A stretch of 64,000 nucleotides of DNA, from positions 310,001-374,000 of the forward strand of contig NZ_JANKHH010000005.1 of the NCBI RefSeq assembly GCF_024626475.1, in the 5' to 3' direction. The notes under the pieces were generated by a model that had not been told where the DNA came from, did no database searches, and saw only the letters and a list, made by a program, of their open reading frames with translations. Numbering within the stretch: position 1 is the first letter of the stretch; each line of letters starts with the position of its first letter. Positions 60,101 to 64,000 of this stretch are shown piece by piece. The DNA is from Parerythrobacter lacustris. Lineage in GTDB: Bacteria > Pseudomonadota > Alphaproteobacteria > Sphingomonadales > Sphingomonadaceae. The position numbers were made by a program, and so were the translations under genes.

Positions 60101-62256
60101 TCGGCTTGGGCGTCCCTGGCACCGCCTTCACCCAGCCAGCGGTCGAGCCATGCGAACACGGTATTGTGCCACTGGAGCGAGTTTTTCGGTTTGAGCACCC
60201 AGTGGTTCTCGTCGGGGAAGACCAACAATTGCGACGGGATGCCGCGTTCCTGCAGCACCATGAAACTCTGCAATCCTTGGGTATAGGGAACCCGGAAATC
60301 CTTCTCACCGGTGATGACCAGCATCGGGGTTTGCCATTTGTCGACGTGGTTCACCGGGTTCCACTTTTCGTACAGATCCTTCTGCTCGGCATAGGAACCT
60401 CCGAAATCCCATTTGGGAAACCAGGTTTCCTCCGTCGCGTAGTAGAAGCTGCGCATGTCGAACAGGCCGTCGTGCTGGACCAGGCACTTGAACCGGCCGG
60501 GCCACTGCCCGGCGATCCAGTTCATCATGTAGCCGCCGTAACTCGCGCCCATCGCGCAGGCGTTTGCACCGTCGATCTGCGGATCGAGTTCGAGCGCGGC
60601 CGCCAACCCCTTCTGCAGGTCTTCAAGCGGCTTGCCGCCCCAGTCCCGGTTGATCGCATCTGTGAAGTCCTGCCCGTATCCGGTGCTGCCGTGGAAATCG
60701 ACCGAGATCACCGCGTAGCCCTGGCTCGCGACCACGCGCGGGTTCCACCGGCTTGACCATGCATCGTTGAAGGAACCCTGCGGGCCCCCGTGAACATAGA
60801 GGATCGCAGGCATCGGCCCCTCGTGCCCCTCCAGCTTGGTGATCTGGCCCCACACGGTCTCACCGCCCGCCCCGGCGAAGCTGAAGCGCGTCGTCACCAC
60901 CGATTCGCGCTCGCCTAGGATCGCCGCGCCGACCGAAGTCAGCGGCCGAGCCTGCTTCCAGTCCTGCGCCAGATACAGCTCGGCAGGCGAGCTTATCGCG
61001 TCGCGGGTGAACAGCAGGCGATTGCCCGGCAGCGCCGCGACGCTTCCGATATGCGCTTCGTTGCCGGCCATCAGGTCGAGCTCCTCGACCTTGCCGCTCT
61101 TCGGATCGATCCGGAAGACGGGCGTATCGAGCACATCCTGCGCGGTGGCCAGGATCCACTTCGAATCGGGCGTCCACCACAGCGATCCGAAACTTCGGTC
61201 GAACGCCTGCGTCAGCGCGCGGGTCTCGCCGCTCTTGAGGTCGCGCAGATGGATGACCTGTCGGTCGGCTTCGTAGCCGGGCCGCGCCATCGCGACATAG
61301 GCGAGATAGCGACCGTCGGGCGAGGGCGAGGGCAGCAGGTCGTAACCCCTGTTCGCCGCCGTGGTGTTCACCGGCGCCGCTCCGGACAGGCCGTTCCACC
61401 AGATATTGGTGTCGGTCGAATAGGGCTCTTTCGCATCGGCTTGCCGCGCGACGAACCACAGCCCCGAGGAGTCCGCAGCCCACGCAAGGTCCTCTCCGCC
61501 ACCGAATGGCTTGGTCGGAGTGTCGCCGACCAGCGCGTTCTCGCCGGCTGGCCCATCAAGTGCGACTGGATCACCGGTTGCCGCCCCGTTCTGCAATCCG
61601 AACACAAAAGCGCGGCTGTAGGTGCCCGGCGTCTCCCACTGGTCCCAGTGGCGATAGAATCCGCCGTCGCCCTCGTAGAGCCGCCCGGTGCCCGGCCCCG
61701 GAAGATGCGCCGTGCCGTCTTTGTCGCAGCCGAACGAGGGGCAATCGCGGGCGATTTCCGCCCACACGGCGATCTTCCCGGCATCCGGGGCGAGCTTGTA
61801 TCCGTCGATGCTGCGCTTGGCATCGAGCACCGGCATCGGCCCGGTCACATTTCCATTCGCTTCGAGCGCTGCGCGCCAGACCCGCGAATAACCTTCGGCC
61901 TCTCCACCAAGTGCGCGATCGGACAGGAAATAGAGCCAATTGTCCGAGCCGAAACTGAAGTCCGACGCGCTGCCTCCGAGATCGAGCATCACCGGATCGG
62001 CATTGAGGTCGCCCAGGTCGCGCAGGTAGACTTTCGCCGTCCGCGCATAGGTCTCGGGATCGGTTTCGGTGACGGTATAAACTGCAAACCGCCCGTCCGT
62101 CGTCGTCACCGGCGCACCGAGGCGAGGCATGGTGACGAGGTCCTGCGCGCTCATCGGCGGCTTTGCGCTTTCGGACGCGCTGCGCTGGTCGGCATGGGCG
62201 GGCGCGGCAAGAGCCAGCGCGGCGAAAGAGGCGGTAAGCCCGAGTGTCCTGATCAT
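60097..62256 (-). CDS. S9-family peptidase (prolyl oligopeptidase/acylaminoacyl-peptidase type), secreted
   Basis: Predicted periplasmic serine peptidase that cleaves short peptides. The 719-residue protein has a signal peptide (about 1-23, ending APAHA), a beta-propeller gate domain (about 40-420) and a C-terminal alpha/beta hydrolase domain. The catalytic triad is intact: Ser in AMGASYGGYMMNW, Asp in VITGEKDFRVP and His in FPDENHWV. YVHGGPQGSF is the oxyanion region. The ATG at 62256 gives the signal peptide. The ferredoxin gene follows by ATGA overlap. Confidence 0.92.
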   Translation of the reverse strand: MIRTLGLTASFAALALAAPAHADQRSASESAKPPMSAQDLVTMPRLGAPVTTTDGRFAVYTVTETDPETYARTAKVYLRDLGDLNADPVMLDLGGSASDFSFGSDNWLYFLSDRALGGEAEGYSRVWRAALEANGNVTGPMPVLDAKRSIDGYKLAPDAGKIAVWAEIARDCPSFGCDKDGTAHLPGPGTGRLYEGDGGFYRHWDQWETPGTYSRAFVFGLQNGAATGDPVALDGPAGENALVGDTPTKPFGGGEDLAWAADSSGLWFVARQADAKEPYSTDTNIWWNGLSGAAPVNTTAANRGYDLLPSPSPDGRYLAYVAMARPGYEADRQVIHLRDLKSGETRALTQAFDRSFGSLWWTPDSKWILATAQDVLDTPVFRIDPKSGKVEELDLMAGNEAHIGSVAALPGNRLLFTRDAISSPAELYLAQDWKQARPLTSVGAAILGERESVVTTRFSFAGAGGETVWGQITKLEGHEGPMPAILYVHGGPQGSFNDAWSSRWNPRVVASQGYAVISVDFHGSTGYGQDFTDAINRDWGGKPLEDLQKGLAAALELDPQIDGANACAMGASYGGYMMNWIAGQWPGRFKCLVQHDGLFDMRSFYYATEETWFPKWDFGGSYAEQKDLYEKWNPVNHVDKWQTPMLVITGEKDFRVPYTQGLQSFMVLQERGIPSQLLVFPDENHWVLKPKNSLQWHNTVFAWLDRWLGEGGARDAQAE

Positions 62257-62319
62257 GCGCGGAAGGACTACATCCCCAGCGCCTCGACGCAAGGATTTTG
62301 CCGGTGAACGAGGAGAGAC

Positions 62320-62790
62320 CTAGCCCTTCTTGCCGGCGATGCGGGCAATCTCCGCCCGTACCATGTCCTCGACCATTCCCGGAAGATTGGCATCGAGCCA
62401 CTCGGCCAGCATCGGGCGGAGGAGTTCGCGCGCCAATCCTTCGAGCGAGGTCTCCCCCGAACGGACGATCTGCGGCGGCACGCCGGGTTCGGCCAGCATG
62501 GCAAGTGCGGCGAGATTCTCGCGCATCGCTTTGCGTGCTTCGGCATTGACCAGAGCTTCCATTGTCGAATCGTCATCGTCGACATCTGCTTCGGAAACGA
62601 AGTCGGCGGCGCCCAGATCGAGAATTTCGTCAGCTTCCTCGTCGCTCGCCGGCTCGGGCAAACGCTCGACCACACCTTCGACCTCGCGCCGCTGGCGTAC
62701 AGACGCCGCGCCCGCACGATTGTCGCGCGCGATGACCTTTTTGATCGATTCGAGAATTTCCTCGACCGAAGCCTCGCTGTCCTGACGCAT
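62320..62790 (-). CDS. popZ: PopZ-family polar organising protein (DUF2497)
   Basis: In Caulobacter PopZ forms a polar matrix that anchors the ParB-parS complex and recruits cell-cycle regulators. This 156-residue protein has the same architecture: a short N-terminal helix (SVEEILESIKKVIARDN), an acidic disordered middle (EPASDEEADEILDLG, DVDDDD) and the conserved C-terminal oligomerisation helices (LEGLARELLRPMLAEWLDAN and MVEDMVRAEIARIAG). It is shorter than Caulobacter PopZ, and direct function is not proven here. It lies next to a TolC-family gene, as in other alphaproteobacteria, and about 12 kb from the proposed origin. Confidence 0.83.
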   Translation of the reverse strand: MRQDSEASVEEILESIKKVIARDNRAGAASVRQRREVEGVVERLPEPASDEEADEILDLGAADFVSEADVDDDDSTMEALVNAEARKAMRENLAALAMLAEPGVPPQIVRSGETSLEGLARELLRPMLAEWLDANLPGMVEDMVRAEIARIAGKKG

Positions 62791-62816
62791 CCTATCAAGC
62801 CCCCGCCATGCTCAGC

Positions 62817-64000
62817 CTATTGGCCAGGCAGTGATTCACTCGCAGGGATTTCAGCGGTCGGTGCCGGAATGTCAACGGTCCGCGTGGTCTTGGCGACCGG
62901 GTCGGGATCGCGATCCCAGTCCCAGATGCTACCGTTCACGCGATCGTAGTTGACCACCGGGTCATAAAGAACGCCTTCACCATCCAGCCCCAGATCGCGC
63001 GCCTCTGCGCGGCCCATCGCGGCGAGCAGGCTGAAGCCGGCAACATAGGCGTTGCGCCGTGCGGTCACCAGCTGGACCCGAGCAGAAAGCAGCTCCTGCT
63101 CGGCATTCAGGACATCGAGGATGGTCCGATTGCCGATCGAGTTCTCCGCCCGCACCCCTTCGAGGCTAAGCTCGGCGGCGGATACCGCAGTCTGTGAACT
63201 CTCGACAATCGCCAGCGCCGCCTGCCAGCTTGAATAGGATGCGCGCACCTGAGCGATCACGTCGCGCTCGGCGGCGATGACCTGCTCGAATGCTGCCGAG
63301 GCGCGAGCTTGAGCCTGGCGCTGGAGTGCTGCAGGCCGCCCGCCCTGAAACAGGGGGATGCGGAGCGAAATGCCGGCCTGCGCTGCCGTTGCCGTCTGGT
63401 CGCTTGGAACGAGCGGACTGGTCGGATCGGTCGGGTCAAGCGGCCCGTCGGCGACGCTGCCCAGCGTGTTCTGGTAATCGTAGCCGGCAAAAACCGAAAG
63501 CCGCGGCAATCGTTGCGATCCTGCAACGTCGATATCGTAACCCGCCGCCTGCGCTCGCTCGCGCGCTGCGATGATGTCGGGGTTGTTCTCCAGCGCGTAG
63601 TCGACAGCGTCGTCCGGGCTCGCCGGGAGGCCGGGCAAGGGCGGTGGAGGCTGCAGATCGGCGGGTGCCTTGCCGACCAGCGCGATATAATCCTCGCGCG
63701 CGGCTATCAACGCAGCCTCACTGCTCCGCAGATCGCCTTCAGCCAAGGCAAGCCTGGATTGCGACTGTGCGATGTCGGTCCTGGTCAGATCGCCGATCTC
63801 GAACCGGTCGGAGGTCGCCTCCAGGTTGACGGTCAACACCGATACCTGGTTCTGCGACAAGCCGACCAGCGCCTGCGCGCGCAGGATATCCATATAGGCT
63901 GCGACCACCTGCGTGAAGATCGCGCTTTCGACCCCGCGCAAATCGGCCCGGCCCGCTGCGACACGCTCCTCAGCCGCCTTGACCGAGTTGCGCACGGCAC
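62817..64000 (-). CDS. TolC-family outer-membrane efflux/secretion protein (N terminus outside window)
   Basis: Forms the outer-membrane channel-tunnel of type I secretion and efflux systems. About 394 residues are visible. The coiled-coil TolC repeats appear twice: AERVAAGRADLRGVESAIFTQVVAAYMDIL (quoted as AGRADLRGVESAIF and QVVAAYMDIL) and QARASAAFEQVIAAERDV with QVRASYSSWQAAL. The beta-barrel strands include GYDYQNTLGSVAD and AGISLRIPLFQGGRPAALQ. The start lies beyond base 64000. The PopZ-family gene follows 26 bp downstream. Confidence 0.93.
   Translation of the reverse strand, partial: AVRNSVKAAEERVAAGRADLRGVESAIFTQVVAAYMDILRAQALVGLSQNQVSVLTVNLEATSDRFEIGDLTRTDIAQSQSRLALAEGDLRSSEAALIAAREDYIALVGKAPADLQPPPPLPGLPASPDDAVDYALENNPDIIAARERAQAAGYDIDVAGSQRLPRLSVFAGYDYQNTLGSVADGPLDPTDPTSPLVPSDQTATAAQAGISLRIPLFQGGRPAALQRQAQARASAAFEQVIAAERDVIAQVRASYSSWQAALAIVESSQTAVSAAELSLEGVRAENSIGNRTILDVLNAEQELLSARVQLVTARRNAYVAGFSLLAAMGRAEARDLGLDGEGVLYDPVVNYDRVNGSIWDWDRDPDPVAKTTRTVDIPAPTAEIPASESLPGQ

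Overview
The window reads as a GC-rich alphaproteobacterial chromosome, most likely Sphingomonadales and close to Erythrobacteraceae. The basis is gene order and family content: hemE-hemJ-rho next to the mnmE-mnmG-rsmG-parA-parB block, PPSR-maf-aroE-coaE-dnaQ on the other side, a DUF1013/TrcR regulator, CarD behind ferredoxin, a SUV3-like helicase with an S4 protein, PopZ-family DUF2497 next to a TolC-like protein, and DUF1491/DUF1192/DUF6489 proteins typical of this group. Coding density is high and many neighbours are translationally coupled by ATGA, TGATG or GTGA overlaps. I see no rRNA, tRNA, CRISPR array or transposase gene.

Region 1-6.4 kb (minus strand): partial UDP-GlcNAc 2-epimerase, a secreted hypothetical protein, a Coq7-like hydroxylase overlapping a DsbB-like oxidoreductase, then the S41 peptidase - EnvC - RlmH - RsfS - NadD series. 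Region 6.4-8.3 kb (plus): a LytM/M23 peptidase overlapping a bactofilin, a cell-shape module preceded by a dense cluster of GANTC (CcrM) sites. Region 8.3-14.6 kb (minus): acyl-CoA ligase, TrcR, a GT4 glycosyltransferase coupled to an LpxH-like phosphatase, a GST and a quinone oxidoreductase. Region 14.7-21 kb (plus): DUF1192, ClpA, and the ligase-associated exonuclease and ATP-dependent DNA ligase, separated by a nested palindromic repeat. Region 21-26 kb (minus): DUF167, gamma carbonic anhydrase, three tandem GNAT acetyltransferases, HemB and a second M23 peptidase. Region 26-39 kb (mostly plus): SUV3-like helicase - S4 protein - FdxA - CarD, two DUF2807 proteins and a lipoprotein, TsaC, acyl-CoA dehydrogenase, a DUF815 ATPase, a PQQ-type sugar dehydrogenase, a GAF protein and a glycine-zipper protein.

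Region 39-57 kb is the chromosome-maintenance core. Leftward genes (parB, parA, rsmG, mnmG, mnmE, small proteins including a BLUF photoreceptor, rho, hemJ, hemE) and rightward genes (PPSR, maf, aroE, coaE, dnaQ, hpf, ptsN and others) diverge from a 323-bp gap at 50505-50827. That gap has an AT-rich stretch, DnaA-box-like 9-mers and four GANTC sites. I propose it is oriC, at the position known from Caulobacter and Rickettsia. Two perfect and two variant parS sites lie 7-9.5 kb away inside and beside rsmG/mnmG, and a PopZ-family gene lies about 12 kb on the other side. The components of origin segregation and polar anchoring are therefore close together.

Region 57-64 kb: ExoIII, ErpA, CBS-pair protein, a small membrane protein, a 269-bp MITE-like element whose two ends provide the stop codons of both flanking convergent genes, a thioredoxin-like [2Fe-2S] ferredoxin, an S9 peptidase, the PopZ-family protein and a partial TolC-family protein.
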